40,294 nt of DNA from a virus. The notes below the pieces were generated by a model. It had not been told where the DNA came from. It was given only the letters and a program-made list of their open reading frames with translations, and did no database searches. The DNA lies in the IMG/VR virus record IMGVR_UViG_3300017991_000203, positions 1-40,294 of that record; one strand, 5' to 3'. Both the position numbers and the translations under genes were made by a program. The stretch's first letter is position 1; every line of letters starts with the position of its first letter. This document shows positions 1 to 8,307 of this stretch, one piece after another.

Positions 1-502
1 TAAGTTTTGAATTTATATCTCCATCGCCAGCGTAAAAGCCCAATATCATACCAAGACAATAGTTAACTGGTATGTACCTTGGAATATTATTTTTGGTCCT
101 ATATCTAGTGACTTGCCTACTAGATTTATCGCTTCCCCATCTTGGGTATATGAATTCATCACCATCATAATTGGCCAAGCAATAATCTCTACAATAATCT
201 GTAAGGTCTATCGAAAATCCATCTTTTAATTTATCTCCAACCAACTTGACCCTATCTCTGGGATGTAAATCTCTGACAGAGACAAAGCCATTATTCGTAT
301 ATATCGGATGATCGATTGTGACACTAACTGCATCATTGAGACCACAATTGAATTTTGAAATAACTCCATTGTAATATCTATATTTTCTTGCAGAAACTCT
401 TTTCCATCTACCCTTGTGTGTAAAAACGACGTCTCCTACAACAATATCTTCTATTCTCTTAACGCCATCTAGGGTATCAACCAATGATCCCGGCAACTGA
501 CA
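1..502 (-). other. Intein 2 in TerL (N-terminal 167 residues; rest outside window)
   Basis: Begins with Cys directly after LMEYGA of TerL. Block A is CQLPGSLVDTLDGVKRIEDI; block B is VTIDHPIYTNNGFVSVRDL (about 61-79). A first LAGLIDADG motif, LGMILGFYAGDGD, lies at about 150-162, so this intein also carries a homing endonuclease. The C-terminal splice junction and second dodecapeptide are beyond position 1. The sequence is unlike intein 1, so it is a separate acquisition and not a duplication. Confidence 0.9.
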
Positions 503-2791
503 GGCACCATACTCCATGAGATATATATTTCTTGGAAGAGTGGCTTTGGCATGTGCCAACTGTCTTTTATCTAATAGGCCATCTGGTAGGTGTGTATGGG
601 GAATACGGATTATAGCATAGTCACGATGATTGAAGCCGTCTGGAATCAGATTCTCTCCCCCAAATATTTGTGAAACTCTATCTTGATCCCCCTTGCTGCG
701 AATGATATCCTGCCACATATCATGCTTTTTGGCAAAGTGATTAAAGGCATAATAGGCAGTACCAGAATATACGATCTGGTTGCCGTGCATTCTCCCGTCA
801 TCCGTAGTCAGTTCAGTCTTGATGTCTTTTGGGAGGTCCATTTTTGCCAGTTGCCTATCAAACGCTGCCTTCTTAGCTTCTTCTACTGGTGTCTTGGCAG
901 TAGCAGCAAAACCACGGACGACTACGTCAAAAACATCTTCGGGAATTGATGCAAATTCGTCTGCGATTACGACGTTGGCGCGGAAACCCCTAATTTTTGT
1001 GTTGTGACTATGAAACCCGTTCGCGCAGTATTCATGGCCATCTGGGACATGCACATCGAACGTAACGCATTCATCATCTTCTATGGATACGATTTCATCG
1101 TAATAGATATTGGGGTCAGCAAGACAACGAATAGTGTCGATTCGTGGATCATCTATGTGGCCGTAAACTCTCAAAAAATTATCGACGAGAGGACGAGAAG
1201 CGGATTTCTTAATCCTTAATCTGGCTGCGCAAACAGATGTACAATTCCCCGTATTCCTCGCCGCCCTATAGTTCTCCGCAATATCTACCATATCATCCAA
1301 AATATCGGGAATATTATCATTTTGATCCATCCATCGCTTTTTCTTGTCTATGCCTGCCAGCAAGACATCTTGTTTTCTTTTGAGCCTAAAACCAATTTCA
1401 GTGGCAAAAATCAACACGTCCCTACCAGTTATCGAAAGCTCATAGCATTCTTCCCATTCATCTTTTCTTTTACGGGACTTAACATGGGCTACGATACCAT
1501 AATGAAGCAATATATACTGAAGTTGTCTAACAAGCTCCTTGCTGGTATTATAAAATGTGACACCTATCTGGGTACCGCCACGTTCAGTAGTAACCTGAAC
1601 AGAACCATCCGTGTCGAAAAGACCCGAAATAAATGCAGAAGTTACATCGCGAGGAGATTTAAGAATGGTTGATGGAAATCGTTTATCTTTGGTTTTGAGA
1701 TGATCAAAACCAATCCCAAATTTTGTAATCAAATCGTCAATTTTCTTTTTCCCATACATATTCCAATGGACAACATCTGCTGATTGCTTAAAGCCTCCAA
1801 CAACCTGAATCGCGTCTGCCAATTCCCTATCTTCCGTGGCAAAACCCAATCTGTATCCGTTTTGTCCGATAAAACATCCATCACCTGTCAATAACCCTAG
1901 TGCATACGCTTCCTCATCAGTAACTCCAGAATCACCATTGTGCCATCTGGCAGAACGATCCAACAGAATACGATCACCAACCCGCATTTGATCCATTCTA
2001 GACCAAACAATTCCGCCATTTCTGACAATTTTCAACTTATGATTGTGCGTGCCCTCAATCTCAAAACCATGGTGTGTTCTTGCCCTTTTTGTCTGCGACT
2101 TCCCATTGCAATAAGATTCATCACTCAGTCTAAATTCGCCATTGCCCCAAATTTTTCTATCACGCTCAATTGTATTGTTTGTAGTCTGATCTGCTGGTTG
2201 ATCATCGGCAATGGTCCCAAAACAGTTTTCATAAGTCGTTGTGGTATAAGGACTTACGCAGCCGTCTCCCATCGGCAGAGCATATATTATGCTGTCGCCT
2301 ACCCTGAAATAACATAGATCGACATTTTGTCGCGGACCAGACTTTTTGCCACCACCGACTATGTTTCGCAATACCGGTGAACTATTCCAGATAGTGTCAA
2401 TGTAATTAAATACCAGCCTTGCCTGACGCAAACCAGCACCAACAATAACAACCTTCGTTCCGGGGTCTAGCAGTGCCCTCAGTACGGCATAAACTGCAAG
2501 CATAAATGATTTACTACCACCACGACATGCTATCAGCATTGGGAATGGTGTGTTCCACATCATCTGAAGAATAGCAATCTGAATAGGGAAAAGGTCTAGC
2601 CCCAAGATGGCTTTTGCTGTCCAGCCTATGTAGTCAAGGTTGATCATCTTGCCAACAATAGCTTGATCAAGTGGTTCCTTAGACTGTTTCAGGTCGGTGA
2701 ATATATGCTTACGAATATTTGGAACTTTGTCCCTATATGGGAACAAATACCCGTATTCACCCTGATCGGAATACAACAGATCGTGCAACAT
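1..2791 (-). CDS. terL: Terminase large subunit (TerL) with two inteins, 3' end outside window
   Basis: ATPase subunit of the DNA packaging motor. The minus strand is one uninterrupted frame from 2791 to the window edge. Without the inteins, the host protein shows a terminase Walker A variant, CRGGSKS (residues 89-95), an adenine-motif-like FPIQ at 68-71, and after the first intein KIRGFRANVVIADEF, the usual TerL Walker B region. LMEYGA follows just before the second intein. The nuclease domain lies outside the window. Start: ATG at 2791 has a weak SD; an in-frame GTG at 2812, overlapping the stop of the upstream HNH gene, would add seven residues (MNKEQQK). It is the last gene of the left operon. 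Family assignment is secure from the motifs; activity depends on splicing of both inteins. Confidence 0.9.
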   Translation of the reverse strand, partial: MLHDLLYSDQGEYGYLFPYRDKVPNIRKHIFTDLKQSKEPLDQAIVGKMINLDYIGWTAKAILGLDLFPIQIAILQMMWNTPFPMLIACRGGSKSFMLAVYAVLRALLDPGTKVVIVGAGLRQARLVFNYIDTIWNSSPVLRNIVGGGKKSGPRQNVDLCYFRVGDSIIYALPMGDGCVSPYTTTTYENCFGTIADDQPADQTTNNTIERDRKIWGNGEFRLSDESYCNGKSQTKRARTHHGFEIEGTHNHKLKIVRNGGIVWSRMDQMRVGDRILLDRSARWHNGDSGVTDEEAYALGLLTGDGCFIGQNGYRLGFATEDRELADAIQVVGGFKQSADVVHWNMYGKKKIDDLITKFGIGFDHLKTKDKRFPSTILKSPRDVTSAFISGLFDTDGSVQVTTERGGTQIGVTFYNTSKELVRQLQYILLHYGIVAHVKSRKRKDEWEECYELSITGRDVLIFATEIGFRLKRKQDVLLAGIDKKKRWMDQNDNIPDILDDMVDIAENYRAARNTGNCTSVCAARLRIKKSASRPLVDNFLRVYGHIDDPRIDTIRCLADPNIYYDEIVSIEDDECVTFDVHVPDGHEYCANGFHSHNTKIRGFRANVVIADEFASIPEDVFDVVVRGFAATAKTPVEEAKKAAFDRQLAKMDLPKDIKTELTTDDGRMHGNQIVYSGTAYYAFNHFAKKHDMWQDIIRSKGDQDRVSQIFGGENLIPDGFNHRDYAIIRIPHTHLPDGLLDKRQLAHAKATLPRNIYLMEYGACQLPGSLVDTLDGVKRIEDIVVGDVVFTHKGRWKRVSARKYRYYNGVISKFNCGLNDAVSVTIDHPIYTNNGFVSVRDLHPRDRVKLVGDKLKDGFSIDLTDYCRDYCLANYDGDEFIYPRWGSDKSSRQVTRYRTKNNIPRYIPVNYCLGMILGFYAGDGDINSKL
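1001..2260 (-). other. Intein 1 in TerL, LAGLIDADG homing endonuclease type, 420 aa
   Basis: Protein-splicing element inserted exactly between GDG and TKIRG of TerL, at the ATPase centre. It begins with Cys (CVSPYT) and ends HSHN followed by Thr (+1 extein), the expected splice residues. Block B is GFEIEGTHNHKL at about 65-76. LAGLIDADG motifs are LGLLTGDG (121-128) and SGLFDTDGS (212-220). Block F/G is seen as VTFDVHVPDGHEYCANGF then HSHN. Both endonuclease motifs keep an acidic residue, so the homing enzyme may be active. Length 1260 bp keeps the reading frame. Boundaries follow from the splice-junction rules; splicing itself is inferred. Confidence 0.92.
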
Positions 2792-2804
2792 TTTTTGCTG
2801 TTCT

Positions 2805-3512
2805 TTATTCACAACTAATATCTAACCTATCTTTCTTAACATATCTGTTGCACGTTGGACACAGAATAGATAAATTGTTCAAATCAAAAAGTCGCAATAA
2901 TTGTTCCTCGGACAATGCTGACGAGATAGGAACAACATGATCAATATCATAGCCAACAATATCATAATCGGCTCCGCACATTGGGCATCGATTATTCTGA
3001 TTCCGACGGATATTTTCCAGATGGCTGCAAAGCTCTTCGGAAGTGTATGGTAAATTCTTGCTATAACTAAGTTTCCCCAGCGAAGCAAGTCGTAAAGATG
3101 TCCTTAGTCTATGTTCGTAGTTACCAAGCTTCGTAGAACGTCTTTTCCTGACCCACCGATTTTTCTTTGTTCTATACTCGGCGGTAGAATGATTAGTTCG
3201 CTGTTGTTGTCTTATGCAAGCAAGACATTCGGGTTTGCCACATGGCTTGATATAAAATTCGGATACCCCATGATGCTTGCAAAACATCATTGCTCTTTTG
3301 TCATTGATCATTTGAACAACCACCTTCCTGGGGTGGCCGGGTGTCACATTGGTAGAAAAACCACACCTTTTTGCATTAGCTTTTATAGTAGACTTGTTTC
3401 TATTTAGGATTCTCGCACATTTTGATGGCCCCAATGTCTTATAGTGATTTCTCAAAAACCGTATGTCATCATCAGACAATGTCGGACATCGTCCACGTCG
3501 CTTAGCCACCAA
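2805..3512 (-). CDS. HNH endonuclease with N-terminal helix-turn-helix
   Basis: 235 aa. Residues about 10-55 (LSDDDIRFLRNHYKTLGPSKCARIL...) resemble a helix-turn-helix; the C-terminus has a canonical HNH zinc nuclease: CPMCG, YDIDHVVP, LNNLSILCPTCN. The start is a TTG with GGAG nine bases upstream; a GTG follows directly. It overlaps the ERCC4 nuclease gene by 11 bp and abuts terL. HNH proteins next to terminase can be packaging partners in cos phages or free-standing homing enzymes. The DNA-binding N-terminus and the neighbouring inteins favour homing, but this is not decided by the sequence. Confidence 0.85.
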   Translation of the reverse strand: MVAKRRGRCPTLSDDDIRFLRNHYKTLGPSKCARILNRNKSTIKANAKRCGFSTNVTPGHPRKVVVQMINDKRAMMFCKHHGVSEFYIKPCGKPECLACIRQQQRTNHSTAEYRTKKNRWVRKRRSTKLGNYEHRLRTSLRLASLGKLSYSKNLPYTSEELCSHLENIRRNQNNRCPMCGADYDIVGYDIDHVVPISSALSEEQLLRLFDLNNLSILCPTCNRYVKKDRLDISCE

Positions 3513-4047
3513 GGTAATCTTCTCCTTCGGTATCTTTCTTGCCCTGTAGCATCCATCTGTCCCTTTCGTGTCTCACTACTTCTTCACATATTATTTGCGC
3601 CATCTTTCTGCCGCAGGCTCCCGCTGGAATTATATGCACTCCGTATACTGCCGACAACTTCATGAGCCATCTGATTAACGACTTACCCGGTACGCCCTTA
3701 GAAAACTGTGGAGGAGATAGCTCCATGATATCTGGAGTAAGCGAAGACTCCACAATAATATATGCATATTTAAGCTTAGACATTCTCTCCATTTCTCTCT
3801 CAAACGCAGGTCTCTTGTCCTTGGCATAGTTGCCCCACAGTTCTGAGAAATCGGCTTTTCGTTCTATAGCCAAGAGATCGGTATAGCCAACCATACTGTA
3901 GTCGCCAGTTTGCAATGTATCCACCTTGGTACCAGCACACCTTGGAGGGCGTCTCTCCGGACGATGTGCGGCGAATGTCCATCCGTGACCCTTTTGCTCA
4001 CGTGTATCACGAATCATAGTGTAGGTGGGTAATACCAATCTAGGCAT
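3502..4047 (-). CDS. ERCC4/XPF-type nuclease
   Basis: 181 aa. The XPF-family catalytic pattern is visible: DTREQ near residue 14, GDYS near 48, then ERKADFSEL, i.e. the GD-Xn-ERKxxxD signature. These enzymes cut branched or flap DNA, and phage versions are linked to recombination or repair. There is no helicase or HhH2 domain, as in short phage ERCC4 proteins. ATG start overlaps the end of the GDP-mannose dehydratase gene by 8 bp, so translation is probably coupled. Confidence 0.87.
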   Translation of the reverse strand: MPRLVLPTYTMIRDTREQKGHGWTFAAHRPERRPPRCAGTKVDTLQTGDYSMVGYTDLLAIERKADFSELWGNYAKDKRPAFEREMERMSKLKYAYIIVESSLTPDIMELSPPQFSKGVPGKSLIRWLMKLSAVYGVHIIPAGACGRKMAQIICEEVVRHERDRWMLQGKKDTEGEDYLGG

Positions 4048-5047
4048 CGGCTATTGCTCCGTAATCGCTCTGGACCATGCGGTCAACCATCTCGCCAAAA
4101 CTGACCGTTGGCTTCCATCCCAGAACCCTTTGAACCTTCGAGGGATCGGCGTGCAAAAGATTGACATCTGCTGGCCGGTAGAATTTGGGGTCGATAACTA
4201 CATAATCACGATAATCCAGTCCGATGGTGCCAAAGGCCACTTCTAGAAGCTCCCTAACCGAATGGGTTTCTCCAGACCCCAGAACATAATCGTCTGGCTT
4301 CTCGTGCTGTAGTATCATCCACATACCACGAACCATGTCCTCAGCATGTGACCAATCTCTCTTGGCCTCGATATTGCCCAGAGCTAGCGGTGGCACGTCT
4401 ACGTCCTTCACCGGAAATCCCGAATTACGATTGATCCAATTAAGCAGCATAGCGACATATTGTGTTATTTTCCGCGTTACGAAAGCCTCTCCGCGCCTCT
4501 CAGATTCGTGATTAAACAAAATACCAGCACAAGCATGTACACCGTACGCCCGACGATACAGGCCAACCATCTGATGCGCATATAGCTTTGCTATGGCATA
4601 TGGAGAATTCGGCACCATTGGGGTCTCTTCCGACTGTGGAGATATATCAGTATCACCGAAAAGTTCCGACGTACTAGCTTGATAAAACCTACTTTTGGGA
4701 GAAAACTGGCGAATAGCTTCCAGCAAATTGAGGGGACCAATAGCGTCAATCTGACAAGTAGCTACGGGCTGGTCAAACGATACTCCAACATGGCTCATAG
4801 CAGCCAGGTTGTAAACCTCATCAGGCTGTATACCTGATACTAATCTGCTCACACATGGTGAGTCTGTCACATCGCCTTCTTCTAATCTAAACTTGTCATC
4901 AGATATTAAGGGTGCAATTCTTTCTGTGGTGTCGACAGACGATCTTCGTATCATCCCATAAACATGGTATCCTTTAGACAGCAGCAACTCTGCCAAATAA
5001 CTCCCGTCTTGTCCGGTAGTGCCTGTTATTAGGGCTGTTTTATTCAT
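4040..5047 (-). CDS. gmd: GDP-mannose 4,6-dehydratase
   Basis: 335 aa, near full family length. It is a short-chain dehydrogenase that converts GDP-D-mannose to GDP-4-keto-6-deoxymannose, precursor of fucose, rhamnose and perosamine sugars. Seen: NAD-binding TGTTGQDGSY (8-17), STSELFG (125-131), catalytic YAIAK (Tyr150, Lys154), and the GMD hallmark LFNHESERRGEAFVTRKI. It lies with a glycosyltransferase in the terminase operon, so the phage may sugar-modify a virion part, host surface or DNA. No partner epimerase or reductase is in the window; the host may supply it. Confidence 0.96.
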   Translation of the reverse strand: MNKTALITGTTGQDGSYLAELLLSKGYHVYGMIRRSSVDTTERIAPLISDDKFRLEEGDVTDSPCVSRLVSGIQPDEVYNLAAMSHVGVSFDQPVATCQIDAIGPLNLLEAIRQFSPKSRFYQASTSELFGDTDISPQSEETPMVPNSPYAIAKLYAHQMVGLYRRAYGVHACAGILFNHESERRGEAFVTRKITQYVAMLLNWINRNSGFPVKDVDVPPLALGNIEAKRDWSHAEDMVRGMWMILQHEKPDDYVLGSGETHSVRELLEVAFGTIGLDYRDYVVIDPKFYRPADVNLLHADPSKVQRVLGWKPTVSFGEMVDRMVQSDYGAIADA

Positions 5048-5312
5048 CGGTTATCAAACCTTTCTCTGCCTGGGCCTCGCGATGTTGCCTGACAACTTCC
5101 TGTATATCTTCTGGTATTTCCCGCACTGCCTCATTCCTATCAGCTTGTGTCAGCTTGTTAATATCTGCTAGACAACAATGCTTATACTTCTTGCCACTAC
5201 CACACAAGCACGGCCAATTCCTACACCACTTAGCGCGTTTCCTAGCTATCGGCATAGTAACTCCAGATATCCGCCTCCCCAAACTACGCTGCTCCGACGA
5301 CGACTTGCTCAT
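5040..5312 (-). CDS. Small SEC-C motif zinc protein
   Basis: About 90 aa. The SEC-C zinc motif CLCGSGKKYKHCC is clear and sits in the middle of the protein; the C-terminus is acidic and helical. SEC-C tails occur on SecA and many other proteins as metal-binding interaction modules, so the role here is unknown. Start: ATG at 5312 has AAAGGGG eight bases upstream; a GTG at 5321 or an ATG at 5255 with GGAG are alternatives. It overlaps the glycosyltransferase gene upstream and the gmd gene downstream. Confidence 0.85.
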   Translation of the reverse strand: MSKSSSEQRSLGRRISGVTMPIARKRAKWCRNWPCLCGSGKKYKHCCLADINKLTQADRNEAVREIPEDIQEVVRQHREAQAEKGLITDE

Positions 5313-6390
5313 ATGGGACACCCCTTTCCTCTGCGCTAATCCTTAAATCCATTTCCCAGCAGTGTTTTTCCGCAATTCTCTCACCTTCGACCCTAATGTG
5401 TCCAGCATCTTCATATCGTCCAGCAAAGCGAAACATATCTACGAGTCTATTGAAGTAGGTGTGGTTCTTGGCCACATGTTCTAGATTGCGACGAATGATA
5501 TGATACCGATCACTATCATTTTCTACCAACTCCATCACCATAGTAATGTAATCCGTAACGTTCTTCGCCGAAACGGTTCCATCTATGTATTTCTCAACAA
5601 GTGGATTATCTGATACCTGAATACCGCCGCATAGCGGAATCATGAATGATCTCTCATTGATGTAAGCATTAAGCTCTATCTGTTGCTTAGTATGGACATT
5701 GGGGCACGCACGGGCAGTGGCATATATTTCTGCCAACTTACTGGTATCACCAATAATGGGACCGTTGTAGTCAAGTCCCGCTCTGGACCACATATCGTCT
5801 CCAAAAGCCTGATATGAATGTCCAAGAAGCTTCAACCGCTTAAACAAAGGAACAATAAGCTGAGCCATAATTTCCGGTCTGTGCGAAAAATTTGCCACCA
5901 TTGCAACATCTGTTATGGTCGAAAAACTAGAAGGTAATGCACAGACGATATTGCCAGCAACTGGCACGTGTAGTAGATTGATCCCCCGCTGTTCCCACCC
6001 CGACATATACTCTTTCCAAGTATGTACCTCAAGTGGTGTATGAATCACAACAGAATGTATATCCTTGACGATTTCTGGTTCGTCCTCGTGGGCTAGCTCG
6101 TACGGTCCTCCGATGGTGGCTTCCTTGTCATTAAGGGGTAAGGCGCTGATGAAAACAGTAACCCCATTGTCATTTATGGTGTCAACTGGCAATTGTCTTA
6201 CACCATAGCGAGACGAGGTAAGGATCAGTCTGACACCGTACTCTTCGATGAACTTCCTACAACCCAACTTGGTCTTAGGATCGGCCACATAAACCTTCCA
6301 GCCCAGACATCTCAGTGCATCAACATAACCCTGCTGAACCATACTGGAGGTACCGCCTGGTCTCGGTATATACAAGGCACACTTATTCAT
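5284..6390 (-). CDS. CgeB-like glycosyltransferase
   Basis: About 368 aa, GT-B fold glycosyltransferase resembling the CgeB/DUF3880 plus glycosyl-transferase-group-1 arrangement. N-terminal MNKCALYIPRPGGTSSMV looks like the acceptor-side Rossmann start; the C-terminal half contains ANFSHRPE, FGDDMW, YNGPIIG and NERSFMIPLCGG, typical of the donor-binding domain. Start chosen at ATG 6390, with GGAG nine bases upstream; it overlaps the TerS-like gene by 8 bp. Donor and acceptor are unknown; the adjacent gmd suggests a GDP-6-deoxyhexose donor. Confidence 0.8.
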   Translation of the reverse strand: MNKCALYIPRPGGTSSMVQQGYVDALRCLGWKVYVADPKTKLGCRKFIEEYGVRLILTSSRYGVRQLPVDTINDNGVTVFISALPLNDKEATIGGPYELAHEDEPEIVKDIHSVVIHTPLEVHTWKEYMSGWEQRGINLLHVPVAGNIVCALPSSFSTITDVAMVANFSHRPEIMAQLIVPLFKRLKLLGHSYQAFGDDMWSRAGLDYNGPIIGDTSKLAEIYATARACPNVHTKQQIELNAYINERSFMIPLCGGIQVSDNPLVEKYIDGTVSAKNVTDYITMVMELVENDSDRYHIIRRNLEHVAKNHTYFNRLVDMFRFAGRYEDAGHIRVEGERIAEKHCWEMDLRISAEERGVPYEQVVVGAA

Positions 6391-7294
6391 CCTCATTATC
6401 TCCAAAATCGGTTTCGGCATCCATAATAATCGGTTCGACACTACCATCCGGAAATTCAATCGGCTTACGGAATTCAGCCTTGACGTCCTCGGCTGCCAAT
6501 TTGGTCAATTCTGCAAACCTACCTTCTCTGTCTCGCTCATCCTGGGAGTGCTGTAATCTGCCAACTATTTCAAGAAACGATTCCTTGCCACCTCTCAAGT
6601 CGTCTAGGCGGTCCTTACGTGTCGCGGCCAGATGAGCATACATCTTGTCTCTGGCCTTAACCAACTCATCACACCGCTTACTCATCTTCTCAACCAGTTG
6701 ATATTGATCATCCATCTGTTTGTGTTGCAGAATTCGCTCCCTTTTCTTTTCTCCATCTTCCCCTTCTTTTCTGGGGTTCAGACTTAACCATTCTTGCAAA
6801 TCTGCTATTTGTCGCTGCGCAAACCGTATTTCTGTCAACAGGCGATTGATTTGCAATCTATGTTTAAGAAGGTCATCTATTTGCATATATTCACTAACGA
6901 CAATATCCTCGAACTGACAACATAGAAGGCCAAAGTCTTCAACATAGTTCACGATTTCTTCAGCCTCGAACTGACGCTTCAGGGTACGATACATACTAGT
7001 CCTTTTAAGTTGATCCCTGAACCAATGAGCCTTCTCATTATCTGTAAGGCCCGGTGGCGGAATTTTTAGCATAGGATTGTCTAGAGCTTCAGTGTTGACA
7101 GGCTGACCCGGCTTCTTGACAACTCCCATCGTACGACGTCTTCTGCTAATGGTGTTTATTGCCCACTGAATTCCACATTCCTGGACTAGTCTCTGCTGGA
7201 TTTTTTTGTCTGATAATCCCTGTCTAGCACAATCTTTTAGAATTTGCATTGCCTTGGGATTAGATGATAACTTCTTGTGGTTCTTAGCCGACAT
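6383..7294 (-). CDS. Putative terminase small subunit / HTH coiled-coil protein
   Basis: 303 aa. Residues about 10-55 (AMQILKDCARQGLSDKKIQQRLV...) look like a helix-turn-helix with a basic follow-on (SRRRRTMG). The middle is long, charged and likely coiled coil (LLKHRLQINRLLTEIRF, EKMSKRCDELVKARDK). The tail is acidic. HTH plus coiled coil upstream of terL in one operon fits a DNA-recognising small terminase subunit, though several genes lie between and it is long for TerS. Start at ATG 7294 is supported by AAAGGG; it overlaps the sigma-like gene by 11 bp. Confidence 0.55.
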   Translation of the reverse strand: MSAKNHKKLSSNPKAMQILKDCARQGLSDKKIQQRLVQECGIQWAINTISRRRRTMGVVKKPGQPVNTEALDNPMLKIPPPGLTDNEKAHWFRDQLKRTSMYRTLKRQFEAEEIVNYVEDFGLLCCQFEDIVVSEYMQIDDLLKHRLQINRLLTEIRFAQRQIADLQEWLSLNPRKEGEDGEKKRERILQHKQMDDQYQLVEKMSKRCDELVKARDKMYAHLAATRKDRLDDLRGGKESFLEIVGRLQHSQDERDREGRFAELTKLAAEDVKAEFRKPIEFPDGSVEPIIMDAETDFGDNEDE

Positions 7295-7832
7295 CTCGAT
7301 CCCTTTCTGCCATAATCTCTGCCACCTTGTGGCATATTTCTTCCACCACGGGACCGCGAACCTTATTGTTTCCGATAAGTAGCTCAAATGGCTCTAGCAG
7401 GTCTGGAGGCAACCTATCCAGAATATACTGCAATGTCTCGCCAGAAAGGAGGGTATCCACCGGATCGGTATTCATAGAGGCAGAGCACAACAAAACGCCA
7501 TCCTCAGAAGCATCACCAGGACTTAATGGCAGGGCATTAACCAAGTTCATCCTGGTCCTAGCCAAGCCAGAGCCGACAGCAGTAGAACCTGGACGAAAAT
7601 ATTTGTCTCTCATCAGGTTCTTTAGGCGATTGGAAACGTGTCTCACCAAATAATTCTCGATAGGTCCTATATCCGGATTGTATCTCTCCATAGCATCCAG
7701 ACACATTTTCCATATCTCCTGATAGACATCCTTGTCCTCGAAATAAGCGAAGGCACCACCAGAACTGCGTCTTGAGGCCAATCTTTCGATTATGGGATAT
7801 GCTTTATTCAGAAGTTCCTGACTTATCGCCAT
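7284..7832 (-). CDS. Sigma-70 region 2-like protein
   Basis: 182 aa. Residues about 28-80 (YFEDKDVYQEIWKMCLDAMERYNPDIGPIE...VRHVSNRLKNLMRDKY) match the helical pattern of sigma factor region 2, as in virion-operon sigma-like proteins of environmental phages. A region-4-like helix segment (LQYILDRLPPDLLEPFELL) follows near 130-150. It may direct polymerase to phage late promoters; the four AGAACA/TATAAC promoters here are candidate targets (inference). Start at ATG 7832 is preceded by GAGGATGAAGA. It overlaps the acidic peptide gene upstream. Confidence 0.65.
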   Translation of the reverse strand: MAISQELLNKAYPIIERLASRRSSGGAFAYFEDKDVYQEIWKMCLDAMERYNPDIGPIENYLVRHVSNRLKNLMRDKYFRPGSTAVGSGLARTRMNLVNALPLSPGDASEDGVLLCSASMNTDPVDTLLSGETLQYILDRLPPDLLEPFELLIGNNKVRGPVVEEICHKVAEIMAERDRDVG

Positions 7833-7989
7833 CTTCTTCATCCTCTTGAGATGCCTCTTCGATGATTTGCTTACCCACGGCAGGTTCCGGGTCTGGAACC
7901 GCCAGATCATCATTCGCACCAGATTCCGCTTCGGCTGTTCCACGAGTCACAAGTTCGCAGTCAACTTTTACCCTTTTATCTTCTTCCAT
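7804..7989 (-). CDS. Small acidic protein, first gene of left operon
   Basis: 61 aa from ATG 7989, which has GGGGTGATGA just upstream (a GTG at 8013 is the longer option). It is mostly acidic, Pro/Ala rich and probably disordered (EPAVGKQIIEEASQEDEEDGDK). No family recognised. As leader gene of the operon, overlapping the sigma-like gene by 29 bp, it could modulate that protein, but nothing in the sequence shows this. Confidence 0.6.
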   Translation of the reverse strand: MEEDKRVKVDCELVTRGTAEAESGANDDLAVPDPEPAVGKQIIEEASQEDEEDGDKSGTSE

Positions 7990-8043
7990 TTCATCACCCC
8001 AAAAATTATACACAAGCTTTAGTCCGATAAAATCGCCCCTCCA

Positions 8044-8071
8044 TATATATAGAGAGTAGATTTCGGACCAA
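8044..8071 (-). promoter_or_regulatory. Possible sigma70-like promoter of left operon
   Basis: On the minus strand TTGGTC is followed after 16 bp by TATATA, 55 bases ahead of the first start codon. A second candidate -10, TATAAT, lies at 8010-8005. One TTATCGGAC copy sits at 8030-8022 in the leader, oriented with transcription. AT-rich tracts (8079-8096) separate it from the divergent plus-strand promoter. Confidence 0.4.
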
Positions 8072-8096
8072 GTGTTCCATTTTTTTTATTTTTTTT

Positions 8097-8125
8097 AGAA
8101 CAAACCTGTGGTTTCGAGGTATAAC
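8097..8125 (+). promoter_or_regulatory. Phage promoter, AGAACA-N10-TTCGAGG-TATAAC class
   Basis: AGAACA (8097-8102), ten bases, TTCGAGG, then TATAAC (8120-8125), giving a 17-bp spacer. Three more copies with the same spacing occur on the minus strand at 23435, 26444 and 27190. It drives the plus-strand operon starting at 8131. The -10 ends only five bases before an ATG, so the transcript may begin on the start codon. Confidence 0.72.
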
Positions 8126-8130
8126 ATGGT

Positions 8131-8307
8131 ATGGAAGAGTTCGAGGTGATACGTGTCATCGGTCATAGGGAGTGGTACGTGGTAGATCGTACTACCGGCG
8201 AAGTAGTACATACATGTGTATCTGAAGAGGTGGCAGAGATATACTGTAAAAGGCTCAATGATGGCTATAGGGATGATTTAAACAGTGATTCAATTGATCC
8301 ACGGTAA
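8131..8307 (+). CDS. Small unknown protein, possibly leaderless
   Basis: 58 aa, starting MEEFEVIRVIGHREWYVVD and containing RTTGEVVHTCVSEEVA; it looks like a small beta-hairpin/helix protein of unknown role. The ATG at 8131 lies five bases after the TATAAC box, with no normal leader or SD. An internal GTG preceded by GGGAG (8170s) is an alternative that would give about 45 aa. It overlaps the methyltransferase start by 23 bp, so coupling is plausible. Confidence 0.6.
   Translation: MEEFEVIRVIGHREWYVVDRTTGEVVHTCVSEEVAEIYCKRLNDGYRDDLNSDSIDPR

Noticed and set aside
683-2317. Several plus-strand open frames across the left end
   Set aside because: They are antisense shadows of the continuous TerL-intein frame, which has motifs throughout; none has a supporting SD or recognisable domain.
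1-2791. TerL as a frameshifted or broken gene
   Set aside because: The frame is continuous, and the foreign segments have intein splice residues and restore TerL sequence exactly.
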